Origin: Trichoplax adhaerens
Taxonomy: Eukaryota > Placozoa > Uniplacotomia > Trichoplacea > Trichoplacidae
Length of the DNA stretch: 64,000 nucleotides
NCBI RefSeq assembly: GCF_000150275.1
Contig: NW_002060976.1
Span: 317,281-381,280, forward strand
Direction: 5' to 3'
Under the pieces are notes generated by a model. The model was not told the DNA's origin. It did not search any database and saw only the letters and a program-made list of their open reading frames with translations. Shown here one piece after another: positions 24,510 through 36,449 of the stretch. A program made the position numbers and the translations under genes. Position 1 is the first letter of the stretch. Every line of letters starts with the position of its first letter.

Positions 24510-24945
24510 GTATATCATCTACAATTACCTTATGAAGTACAAGAAACTATTCTACGTCACATGCTGCAATACTCTATTAAATATTACTATTACACTTTCA
24601 AAATACATTACTGCTGTAGCTTGCTAAAACTACTAAATGTACTTTTCCATTTTTCTTGAAGACATTTTCATACTTTTACGTCGCTTGCAATCTATCCTAA
24701 AATCTTGAGCTGCTATGATTTCTACTATAAAAATGATGCAATGTAGCAGTTCGCAGAATTTCTGATGAAAATCTTTAGCGCATTTGCAATTATTATTTGT
24801 TGGAAGTGTCTAAAATCGACGGTTAATATAGAGGTAGATTTTATTTTATCATATTATCTATATGAATTACAAATTTGACTAATGAATCAGTTCTTGTATT
24901 AAATTAATATCGATCAATGCCATCCTTTTTACGAAGCTGGATTAA
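24510..24945. repeat. Segmental duplicate B, copy 3 (uninterrupted)
   Basis: Matches 13,740-14,240 from GTACAAGAAAC.ATTCTAC through CACTTTCAAAATACATTACT and GCAATCTATCCTA to AATGCCATCCTTT. It lacks the element that splits copy 2, and so serves as the empty-site reference. Confidence 0.7.
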
Positions 24946-25239
24946 TGCCTTTGTTACAAAGCTTGCTCCTTATTTTTGCTTAAAAATTAAAAATTATTTA
25001 CAACCGTAATATCCTTGTTGTTTGATAGTAAACCTATTTGCTGCAAGTTAGGGTTATTCCTAACTAGTAATAACCGAATATAAAATGCCCTTATTGATAG
25101 CCATATAATATTCTTGTAATAACAGTACTTTATCAACTACTTTGGATAATTCATACTAATACACAAAGAAGGACAGGCCCCACAGATTTATTAGATGAAA
25201 GAATCTTTGATATGCAGTGATTTACAGTAGTGTATATTA

Positions 25240-25520
25240 CATTACTATCTGTTTCCACTTTTTAAGTCCTTTTCTTGTCTCTTTTGATCTTTGGGTTGGA
25301 GAACTTCTTCTTTTATACATCTGATCAGATCATTGCACTTTCGTAAACACACTTGCAGATAACTTTTAGTTGATACCTTATATTTTGCTTTCATAATATT
25401 CGTTAAATAGAGTATTGATACATTTAGTATTAATATTAAATTTCTCGATACGTGGCGGTCAGAGTTCTTTGTTTTCTATTATTCTTTTATTACAATTCCT
25501 GATTATTACGTGATAGTGTC
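25240..25520. repeat. Repeat C, copy 3 (uninterrupted)
   Basis: Contains the CTTGTCTCTTTTGATC block, the TATATTTTGCTTTCATA block and ATTCTTTTATTACAATTCCTGATTATTACgt in order. It is the empty-site reference for the insertion at 7,246. Confidence 0.55.
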
Positions 25521-27544
25521 ATTCTAACCTTTGTATACTGTGTAAACTTTTGATCTTATACTGTACAGTTTTATATTGCAGTATTGTTGAGTACTTAAAC
25601 CCTAATTTTCTTATCATCTCATCATTACAAATAGATTTAGTACAATTTATATATTTATCGAAACTAATCATTATTTAAAATTTATAGCATGTATATTGTA
25701 GCAAAATTTGGTATCTATTGTTTACATGAATGCGGTATAATCTTGCAATAATATCAGCTAATTGCAGTATTTATATTTTAGAAAAATACAGTGATAGTGC
25801 AGCATTTAGGGTTAAGAACCCATACACTGCAATTCTATTCTTAGTAAAACTTATTTCCCGCCATGCTCCAGCATTATACCATACTGTATATGTATAATCG
25901 ATATTTAAAAACTTTTACTGTGGAAATCTCTTTATACTCTAGTTAAATTGTATCGCAGAGCTACCTTAGTGTAGAAGTAGTATACTTTAATTAGTCATTC
26001 GCATTCACAAATAGTTTCTTTCTGCTATACATTTTACATTATAAAAGCTGTCTTCATTAGTCGATCTCGTTGGTTACTTCTGGTAGTTACATTGCAAGCT
26101 TTTACACTTTACCTAATCTAACATGCTATAGCTACTCTACTAATCATGCCGTTATTCATACAGTAACTTTGCAGCTATCCTCTTCATACTAGTTCAATAA
26201 AAACTACTATGTCACTAGTCATTCTCTTCTAGTTTGTTACAATTATGATGGATGATCAATCTTCCCGGAGAACAACACGATACATCTGAGGCATGATTTC
26301 AAGTGTTATAACTAGTAATTTGGGTAAAATACATACACTACCGGTAGGTCTTTTCGGATGGAAGTAATAAACTATTAAACTGCGAATAAAACATTAGATT
26401 ACTATTTATCAGTCAGCTTTACACAGTAGCTATAACTTATACTTATAATTTTGCATGATCTTTAAAAATAATAGAGTACAAAACTCAATAGTATTGTGCG
26501 TTTCTAGGTTTGTACTAATTCTTAAAGAATTATTCTTCTTTATTAAATTATTTTCATGATGTGAATCTGTAGTAAATCAAATTGTTGATTTGTGATAATT
26601 TAATATCATAGCTGTGAAATTTTATTGACTTTTTATCTACATCAATTAATGCATATATTTAGAATTACATGATATCAAGATAAAGTATTTTCGTAGCTTA
26701 CAGCAGTCTACATAGATAGTCTATTACACAATCTTTCTTCAATTTAGAGTCTTTCTGACCCTACCGTTGGTATTCTTGCTATTTATGTCTAAGTATCTAA
26801 ACACTTCATAATTCTGATATCGTTTCTTTCTTGCCTGTATAACTTGCTTATATTTAAGTGCTAGATGCGTAATTCGATACCTTAATAGGCTTTTATTCCA
26901 TCATCAAGGTTAATTTAGCATTAACTATTTAACGATATATGTTAAGAAAGGAATACTAATCAGAATCCAACTACTTTTTAGCTTTTCGTACGATTATGTT
27001 ATTTCGCAATATAAACGTTTTAGCAACTGAATAACTGTAAGTATTGATTCTAGTTATCACACTGTAAGATTTAATAATTTTTATAGATAAAACCTAAAAG
27101 TCATTAAATTATTCTCAGCTTAGCTAATTCTGTTATTATAAATTACAGTACATGCATACTGAAAATACGCTTAGAATTTTAATGCAGATGAAGTAACGTA
27201 ATGATATTAATCAATATTTAGTTTCAATTGTTTAAGTACAACTAAAGTAGTATCTACATTTTCGTGCTGTTACTTAAAAGTATACATGCAGGAATCGTAA
27301 ATATGATATGATATTATTTCAATTACACGCCAAGGAATGCTTTACAACTAAGATTAATAATCATATACCTACTTAAGTACGAATTTTATATGTTGCTTTG
27401 AAATTTGTATAGGAATACATAAAGTTATATAATTTTCGTCAAGCTATGTAATCAGCATGTAAGTAGAACATTAAGTCATCATGAAATATAATAGCATTTT
27501 ACACGAAATTGTAACAAGTTGGCTTTAGATATGGATATTTCGAA
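25521..27544. other. Intergenic, nothing recognised
   Basis: AT-rich spacer between repeat C and the fourth GPCR. I found no open frame of note, no repeat match and no RNA gene. Confidence 0.5.
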
Positions 27545-28525
27545 TCAGCAATTGATTTTACGAGCACATAATTGGCGAATTTTTTTGCTTTTGATCAAGT
27601 AGACAATTGGATCAAATATCGGAGAAATATTTATGAAGAATCCAATAAAGTAATTTGTATTATTGTTAATTAAGTAATTTTCAATTGCAGATGTAGTTAC
27701 ATGACTCCTAAGACAAATAACGTTAACTAATGCAATCATTAAGGGAAATTCAAATATTATAAATAGTGTAGAAATACAAATTAATGATACAATAATTCTT
27801 TTTCTTTGCCTCTGCCCTTCAGTTTGGTCTCTAAAACGTTTTCTAGTAATCATTGAAATTTGTCTCAGTCGCCTTGTGATTCTAATATAGCAATATAACA
27901 TTATGCATATGGGCATTAAATAGCCAAATAAGAGAAAATATAATGCCAAGAGTACAATTACAAGGGATCCTTCTTTGATTTGTAATAAGCAAATATACCG
28001 ATATTTTGTATCAGGAATAGGTACAACATCAGATATAATACACACGGGCGCAATAGCCAATAACAGCCACATGGCTAATAATGTAATGATAATATGTCTA
28101 CCCTTCATACGAGGCTTTGCAGGATGGACTATTATTCGGTATCTTTCGAACGATATCAATACTAAGGTATAGCTGTGTAAGGTTATGCCCATGAATGCAA
28201 AAAAAACTACCATTTTACAAGTAGGATTCAAGATTGCTACCGGCCAACTAATGAAATAATTGCCATAAAGTGCACCAACGTAAATAAATACAGGAATAAC
28301 AAAAAGTAAATCACAAATTGCCAAATGGAAAATTAGGCTATCAAATAGAGATTTTATCTTATTAACTTTGATTATCATGATAATGATGGTGAAATTGATA
28401 AGGAATCCTGATGTGTGAGCTAGTACGATGAAGATACAAGGCAGTAATGTATTAGCAGAGATGCTTGAAACCTGCTTGGTTGTATTGAAGGAATGGTTAT
28501 TACCACAAGTTGTAAATAATACCAT
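27545..28525 (-). CDS. Class A GPCR, intronless, cluster 1
   Basis: A 326-residue receptor starting at ATG 28,525, again in a CGATCATG context. The N-terminus is short, with sequons NHS and NTT. Motifs: INFTIIIMI (TM1 Asn), LAICDLLFV (TM2 Asp), NPTCKMV before TM3 with a partner Cys in loop 2 (YICLLQ), ERYRIIVHPAKP (E/DRY), a TM4 Trp (MWLLLAIAP), YCYIRITRRLRQ at the TM5 end, FEFPLM in TM6 without the CWxP Trp, and SPIFDPIVYLIKSKK in TM7. The last shows DPxxY in place of NPxxY, a common class A variant. It belongs with the other three cluster 1 receptors by the IVHP(A/T)KP and TM5 signatures. Ligand unknown. Confidence 0.92.
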   Translation of the reverse strand: MVLFTTCGNNHSFNTTKQVSSISANTLLPCIFIVLAHTSGFLINFTIIIMIIKVNKIKSLFDSLIFHLAICDLLFVIPVFIYVGALYGNYFISWPVAILNPTCKMVVFFAFMGITLHSYTLVLISFERYRIIVHPAKPRMKGRHIIITLLAMWLLLAIAPVCIISDVVPIPDTKYRYICLLQIKEGSLVIVLLALYFLLFGYLMPICIMLYCYIRITRRLRQISMITRKRFRDQTEGQRQRKRIIVSLICISTLFIIFEFPLMIALVNVICLRSHVTTSAIENYLINNNTNYFIGFFINISPIFDPIVYLIKSKKIRQLCARKINC

Positions 28526-31500
28526 GATCGAGTAGACTAAACCTAGATAAATTAAAGTTAATTGATGTCTCTATTTGATGATATGTCTAGATATGGTATC
28601 AAGAAATAATGTCCAAGTTTGTAGCTGATAATAAATTTAATATACTGTTGAATATTAATTCAATCTTAAACGAATCCTATGCCAAGCATTTAGAAGTAAT
28701 ACGAAATGAGTCTATCTAAATAAATTTATAATCAATAATAGTGTGTTACTATGTAATTCTACTACAGCTATAGAGAAAGATCTTTTAAATGCAATCAATA
28801 TCTGTTGATTCGCTGCATCTATATGGCAATCAATAAACAGCCGTCTTTTAATCAAATCCAGACATGCAGTTGTAAATAATTGCAATGCGTTATTGTACTA
28901 GTATGTATTATTGTATTATTCGGAAATTAAATTTATCAACTTTTATGATATTCTTGTATGATTACCAACTATAGATTTGAAATACATCTTTACTAAACAC
29001 AGTCAGTAACAGTTTACAATATCTGTCTTATTGTGTATGAATGAAAGCCGATTTTATTATTTACGATATCATTTTACTGGTTATTGTTAATGATGGTGAG
29101 CACCTGCTGAAAATTATTTCCAATTTTATGCCTGTTACAATTGATCAATATTGTATTGAAATCTTGCTTGATAAAATAGCTCCAGTACGGAAAATAGATT
29201 ACTCGAGCTATAAAGTGATCTCCAGACACATGCCATACTAGAGCATAGTCTATTTTCTGGTGGCTTATGCTTGCAAAATAGGACTCTATATTAATTAATA
29301 CAGAGACCGGATATGGAATTAAGATATACTATACGGAGAAATAATATTGTCCTTTGCAAAATAAGAATGTGTAAATATATTTTTTTATTTATTGCCCTTG
29401 GTATCCTCGTATTTTTAGATTTATGAAGCTGAAATATCTTAGTGTTTAACTAATTAATTTTATTTTCCTTCCAGTACGAACATGGTTAGTGTTAAGAACT
29501 CATTTTAATAGAAGCTGTTGCAACATAAATATAATTATTATCCCAAGTAGAAAACTTAGTAAATAATAATCAATGAATGAATATAGTCTATGAATTAATC
29601 TGATTTTAATATCTATTAGTATTACAGATATGTGATATACGTAGGTATTTTGCATCATTCTAAAGTAAATATGGAATTTTTGCACTATCAAGATTGGAAC
29701 CTAAAAATTTCTATCAAGATCGCGCTATATCGCTCTATCGACCAGTGGTATTGAAATTAAATAGAGATGTATACAGGCAGTTAGGACGGTAGCGCTATAA
29801 TAATTTTAGAACTCCTTACTACATTATCCAGCAAGAATACCGAAATATAAACTAGTTCGGTAAAGGTAGTACAGAGTCCACGCGATAAAGTGAAGACTAT
29901 TCGTTTGTCATGATGGTCACAGTATCGTGTTGTCCTTGTAAGTAATGACAAATTCAGTCGAAGATTGAAAAATAATTATTCTGCCCCAGTGTACGATACC
30001 AATAATATCTAGATTCAATCCATATTCCTTTATTTGAAAGCAAATTCAAGGGCATACCTACTTATTTATTTAAATCGATGGATTTTCGTGAAGAATCCAA
30101 TATGATATCGTTAGTACGATGCCAAAGAAACAAAATGAAATGCGTAAACTACGTGAGTTTTATTACAGAAATCATATCATACCAAAATATCAATAAGTGA
30201 TCAGTCGTAGTTTATAGCGCTAGTAAAATGATAAGTTTATCCGTAATTGACTTTCTGTAACTTTTTGATGAATTAGTAGATTATAGATCGTTATTAAGCG
30301 ATTACAAGACTGTCATACTTCAGAATAGAAATTTTTCTGTTATATATAAATTTGTACACGCTGATAAGTTAATCTTCTTATACATAGAAGGGAACTAAAG
30401 GCCACCATGACGAAGGTTGATTACCGATCAGGTGTCAACGTTTAATAGAAATCGATCGCAAAATGAAATTTCTTCAGTGTTTACTTTTGCACATTCATTG
30501 TACTATCGCATATCATATCACAATCTGGCTATGATAATTAATATAATTGTTATTCTCTAACATAATAACAAATTTCTCCATTCATTTCTCAAATTGCAAT
30601 TTCTTAGAAATAGTCAGTAATGGACGTGAATTGAAAAGACTATAATCTAATTATTAATTCATCAGTAATAAAACTGTCTGTAGCCCTTCGGGATATTATT
30701 CTTGATTAGTTTATTTTAGAATTAGGTATTTGTTATTGTGCTTCCTTAAATCAACTTCTATTCATTTGTGAGTGTTCTACAATTCGGTTTACCGCCATTC
30801 TCAAATACCGTTCAGGCGTTCAAGACGTGATTGTTGATTGTGTTATTTAAAGAATTTTTATTATCACAAGATAATTCGATAGGACTACTGGTTAAAAGAT
30901 ACAAGTATGGTTATGGTGCGCCATCGGTCTGAGTAGAATATGTCCTTTTGATACGGTAACGTGATATGATCCAACATGGACTTGGGACTTTTATAAATTC
31001 CGTTCTAGATTTCATTACTCATGCCTTTAGTTCTTTGCAAATACTTTGGAATACCGCATTGGTTAAAGCTAATCCATAGCAACAACTGACTCATTGGAGC
31101 TGTTCGAACCTGGCTTTGCATCGATGCAAGTTAGAGCTAGCTATAAATTCTTATGCTTACATCCTTAGTAGTGAAAATAGGATACTTTAAGCAAATTGTG
31201 TAATAAAATAACTCTAAAGTGATGAGGACAAGTTGATTACGCCAATTTAGTAAGTCAATGAATGCGATTTGGACATGACATGCAACATGCAGTAAAATGG
31301 TAACTAATAGAGACATACTATATAAGTTGTACCTAACCACGATGAAAATCAGTCTGTGAACTACTGTTTAGGCATGATAGCCAAAATGCTCAATAGAAAT
31401 AATGACAGTTTGCCTATCATTGCAACTAAATGTTCAATTGTGAGGCAGATAATGTACCTATTTATGGGTTCCCTTGAGGTCTGATAATAAATAATTATAA

Positions 31501-32750
31501 GTAGAGGTGAAAGTCAGTAGCAATGCTGAGTCTGGTAAGCGCAGCGGCTATTGCCTTATTGAGTAGTATAGTCAGTTAAGTGCCATTGATAAATGGAAAT
31601 CATTTGCTTGTGTTGGCAACTATTGCCAATTAATCATGGCTGCAATAGAGTCTGGCGGAAAGAGCACTCTCGTACGTTGTCATACGTCTAAAAGAGACTA
31701 TTCAAAGAAATAGAGAGGGATATTTTCTTTCATTAGTTGCTGAATAAGTACATCAACCATGCAGTCAACGAAGCACATAGACGATGAGTATTATCACTAT
31801 CTTGCTATTCTAGCATCCTATTCTGAATACGACCTAAATTACAGGTATGTATAATCTTATACTGCGTAATGCAAGACTGGATTATTTTATTTTTATTAGC
31901 CTGATAAAAAGTAAATAGAAAATGGTGTCACGAATTCGTAATAGCAGAGCGCATTGCATATCCTACGGTAACGACGGCAGTCTGATATACGGTAGTCATT
32001 GCCGTAGTCCATTGCTACAGAAGCGATCTTCCACGATCCATGGTAATCAGTCCAAGTTGATACTAGCCAGATATTGGATTAAGGTTAATGAATTGATGTA
32101 CTGTCTATTATCTCATTAATATACACCTTAATTGACTTCAGGTAGTCATGTACTATCGTGGACAAGTCTGTAATCCTATCTAGTGTCATGTTATATCATG
32201 GAGTTAAGAATTGAAAATGATATAGTGTTGTGAATACCATGGTTGTATACAGGCTAATGCAGCAATAGAAAGAAAGAATAGAGTAAAGTGATCCAATGAA
32301 GGAACATTTTTCAGCATATTGACCCAAAGTCAAAATACAATCCGTTTAGCCTACTGTCAGCCACTACCGTCTCGGGATGAGTGCCTGTGAGCTGTCGTTT
32401 ATTTCCATTCCATTGGTTCTGTTTGCTAAATTGGCATCACACTATCCTATCTTACAGCAATGATACTGGAGGTATGGTAGTTGCCGTCTTAAGACAACAC
32501 AGTTATCCGATCAAGCATTTAAGCTTGTACGAGTCGTCATCCGAATCAGCATCAAGCAGGCGAGAATCATTGTTGCAGTCATGAGAAGAACCAAAACCCA
32601 CTACTGTATCAGCTCATCACTGCTATTTGTTTGGAGTTGTGTTGCATAACTATTTCATCTGGTTATAAAAACAGTTTGATTGCAACGAGGGACTATTGAA
32701 AGACGGAAGAGAAACCACCACTCATTGCCAAAATGGCGAAGACGGAGTTG
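28526..32750. other. Intergenic, no confirmed gene
   Basis: No protein family is recognisable over about 4 kb. One exon-like piece stands out at 31,759-31,845: an ATG frame (MQSTKHIDDEYYHYLA.., 29 codons) that stops exactly at a consensus donor, AG|GTATGT. No matching downstream exon was found. Base composition becomes less AT-rich from about 31 kb towards the housekeeping island. Confidence 0.4.
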
Positions 32751-32754
32751 ATTT

Positions 32755-33500
32755 ACTATACAGTACTGTACAACTCAGGGATCGCTACGGCATAAAGTAC
32801 TTTACTATGAACTTCTAGAACCAGTGTACAGTACAGTACAGTACAGTGTATGATAACAGTACTGTACAGTGAGTGTACACTGTGCACTGTACAGTCTCTT
32901 GGGCTCTTTCTGTTTTGACCGTTTAAGGACAAGGGTGGGCGTGACATCACCCGGCACGATCAATAAACATGATTGGTCACCTTGGTATCTTTCAAATTTA
33001 AAAATGAGTGCTCAGACATACAGACGCATGCAACATGGATACCACTGTACTGTACTGTACTGTACTGTACTGTACTACACTGACTGTCCATTGTACAATG
33101 TACAGTACAACACATTACAGTGTACAGTACAATGTACACTACAGCAATCCGAAATTGATTTTGGACAGGGATATTTTGAAAACGATTTTGGATTAAATCA
33201 TCAATACTCTATCTGTCTCTTTTCAGTTTGGACAGAGATAGAGAAAAGTACAGAAATTCCATTAATAGACTGCAGCACTGTCTTGATGAATACGATATCA
33301 CTTCATTAGCCTCACTAGAAGCTCAACATTCTCCTTTTCAATTTTTGGAAATGTCCAGTACAGAACCCTACAGTATACTGTATCCTCAGCGACTGTACAG
33401 AACAGTACAGTACTGTACTTTTAGTGTCCGTCCGTGCTACTTGACAAACGTCCGTACACGACTGTATACTGTATAGTGTATACTGTATAGTGTATATTCA
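32755..33500. repeat. GTAC-rich pentamer repeat cluster 1
   Basis: Dense occurrences of GTAC, TGTACAGT and CAGTACTGTA words. They include a (GTACA)n run at 32,826-32,847 and an (ACTGT)n run of about 6.6 units at 33,044-33,077. These are the same pentamer in opposite strand sense. Further GTACAGT and TATACTGTATAG runs lie at 33,355-33,500. A charged exon-like frame (LDRDREKYRNSINRLQ.., from about 33,226) behind a good polypyrimidine-AG acceptor sits inside the cluster. I could not connect it to a gene. Confidence 0.85.
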
Positions 33501-33504
33501 TGTA

Positions 33505-33624
33505 TAAGCCCCTTCAACCGAACCGGCCAATCGATTACACTAGGCAAGCTCGGTTGAAAGCATCCCCACCGACGAATTCTCGCTATCGACTGCAATAAAT
33601 TGTTGCAAAAACGAAAGGAGAAAT
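33505..33624 (+). promoter_or_regulatory. Possible non-coding first exon of FBF1
   Basis: A GC-richer stretch directly after GTAC cluster 1 ends at AAAT|GTAAGT (donor at 33,625), a strong consensus donor, and has no long frame. It contains a 9-bp inverted repeat, TTCAACCGA / TCGGTTGAA. The next gene on this strand is FBF1, whose coding exons begin near 36.45 kb, so this could be its leader exon with an intron of nearly 3 kb. This is inference from position and splice signal only. Confidence 0.25.
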
Positions 33625-33625
33625 G

Positions 33626-36449
33626 TAAGTTTGACTTTCTGTAATGAATTGAATGATTAGATTGATTCTTTTTTACTTGGGAGGGAAGTAGGAACGGTGA
33701 GAAAGGAGTTCTTGTCGAGCATAAATTATCGAATCCTCTCTTGTCTTGAAATCAATTTGCCAGTAGTGTAGAGCTAGACGATATAGAAAGAACATTATCG
33801 TGTCCAGTTGAAGAGAAGAGAATTTCACTGTAGTTACAGAAATTCATTGAAATGAGAAATGCAATACAGATCTTTTAAAACGGACGCGTTTACAGAAATT
33901 GTATTTTCATAATTTATCCACAGTATCTGTTATTTATTTTATCAGTAAAAATAGACTTGAATAACGGTGATACAGTTGATATACTGTCAACGGTCCAATA
34001 CAAGTTATTTGCCATTTCTGTGACTGAAATCTCCCTTTGAAGATTTGCAAACAACACGACAGTAAACAGACGAAAGCCTGTTCCAGGATCTGTTTCTAGT
34101 CTTGACTAGTTCATGTTGTATAGTACATTACGGTTCTGATTAAATATTGCATATCGTAATAAGAGGATAATTGGAAACCACAGACTTGGCCATGAAACCA
34201 TCGATCAGAACAGACCGCCTGACTCAATCTGTCATTGAATCGATTCCTTGATCCAATTTATAGAGTCAACATCCGTTGAAGCATGCATGATCGTCAATCT
34301 GTTTCTATGGCGATTTAATTTATACTGGCAATATTATTTTAAAATTGATTCTATGAAAACTTGGCTTAGATTCAGCCTGATAACACTGCCCTTCAACCGT
34401 TTACAACATCGTTATAGGCTAAATGAGAATGTAACGAGAGGATGACGACTGCATTTGCAAACTTCAAGTTATTTCAACTTTTAACAGTAGAGTGTCAAAG
34501 CCCACCGTTGTAACAGACGGTCATTGCAAAGATACTTACATAGAATGCTATCGTCGAATTAGCCCTTTAACCTTGATGATGATAGTAATCATGAAATATT
34601 CATTCAAAACAAATGTAAAATTTCCGAGTGTTATAGTCTAGTAACTATAGGTTTAATCCATTCAGTGAGTAAGCCTAGACTTTATATAAGACCACTTTCC
34701 TTTTCATTGAGTTGACAGCATGGTATAATCCAGTCTAGCCATAAAAACAACTCTGTATTACCCAAACGTCGATGTTTTTTATCTCTTTGAAATGGGAAAG
34801 CAAAGACCCCTTACGTTATTATTATTAATTATTGTTTATATTATATTATTTATTTGTAAAAGTGCCTACTGTTAATAATAATAATTACAGTGGCACCACA
34901 AAATAAAAGACGCAATCAACAAATGAATTCACTTAGAAATACACAACTTTAAAAAAATAGATAATTCACAGAAATGGATTGCAATCATTTCCATAAAGCA
35001 AATCCACCGTAAAGGTAGTAATGGTAACTAACGTCTTAAAACTCTTTTATATAGTTTATAGAAAATTCAATTCATTCAAAGATAAACCATTGATACGGCC
35101 ATGGAGAGATCTGGGAATCGCCCAAGGTAAAAGTACATTGTTAACCAAGACACAAAGTATCAAGCATATTATACGTTGTATACGTAGAAATGCCAAGAAA
35201 ATTACCAGCTGCTTTTTAAAGATTGAATCTAGACGTCATCATTATCCTATTGATTGTTCTAAACATATTGACGACGTTCCATTTTAGATGTGCTGATTAC
35301 TATATACTGCCTTATAGCGACAATATTAGTCCACTTGAAATCATTTCGTACCATTGTATTATTACACAACTGATATCTAACCACTATAGAATTTAAAACT
35401 TCTCTCCACATAGCCTATAGCAACTGATTTATTATCAAATATGCGTCTTAACGTTTAATGGTTAAAAGGATTTCATATGTTGTTCTTATTTATTCAGTGC
35501 AGTATACGGAATCTGTATGAGTTGTACTGCAGTAGTTCACTTGATTAGTATAGCGATAATTTGTTGTTGATAGTATGTGCGTTATGCTAGAATAATTACC
35601 CAGTTATACCATAGTTCTTCGCTTTATGATATTGTCTATTTACGTGTCGCATATCAAATCCGCTAAAATCTTACTGTAAACTATAACTAGATGAATACCG
35701 TAATGATTAGCTATAATAATTAATTATTATTTACACCATATTCTCATATAATTAATTAACTTATCTACTTTCGTTTAAAACTAGATCTTCTGCTTTTACT
35801 ACCGGCTATGGTACTTCTTCTATCGATCCCAGGAATGAAATGGTAGAATCTGAAGAGGTAAACATTACCATTGACAATGTAATAGTATTATCTAGAGAGT
35901 TTATGGCTTTAGTGTGCCGCTTCTGCATATTAAATAGAGCACTAATAGTGAAAGAAATTGATACTTATACTAATACTACTTATTATTTGCTGCTATTGTA
36001 TCATATGAACACACATCTAAATTTAAACTTGAATCATACTTTCCAAAACATAATGCGTACCTTTAATTTATTAGTGAATAAATATTTGGTTGATCAATTA
36101 TTTCCTCTAAAATCAGTCCCAATAAATCCACGATAATAACATGTGGATATCACAGTTGGAAACTGTTCTTTGCGCGTTATTGCTACCGAAACCATGCAGA
36201 ATAAACAGACTACTTTAAATTACCGTTTCGATTAAAATTTGTATTTGTTCTGTTTATTTGTGTATATTTAATCACTATGATTGTAAAGTTCTAGCATTTA
36301 CTGTTTGATTTTGATTGGAAACCAACAATAAAACGTTTTTACGAAAGTTAGCTCAGTTTCATTATAATAGAAGCTTATGATTACGCTATAATTATGTAAG
36401 CATTATATTACCGTAACTGATGCAGTAAAAATTTAGTTATCTAAATAGC
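33626..36449. other. Intergenic or 5' intron of FBF1
   Basis: No firm exon. An 88-codon basic frame at 35,021-35,287 and a 98-codon frame at 35,840-36,136 have no recognisable motif. The latter begins MVESEE followed by GAG|GTAAAC, in phase with the exon at 36,489. This could be an alternative first coding exon for FBF1. Confidence 0.35.

Noticed and set aside
31096-31130. GTTCGAACC-like word resembling a tRNA T-loop
   Set aside because: No D-arm, anticodon stem or acceptor pairing could be built around it.
32869-33309. 146-codon frame in GTAC cluster 1
   Set aside because: Residues such as YCTVLYCTVLYYT are a translation of the ACTGT repeat. The frame is a by-product of low complexity.
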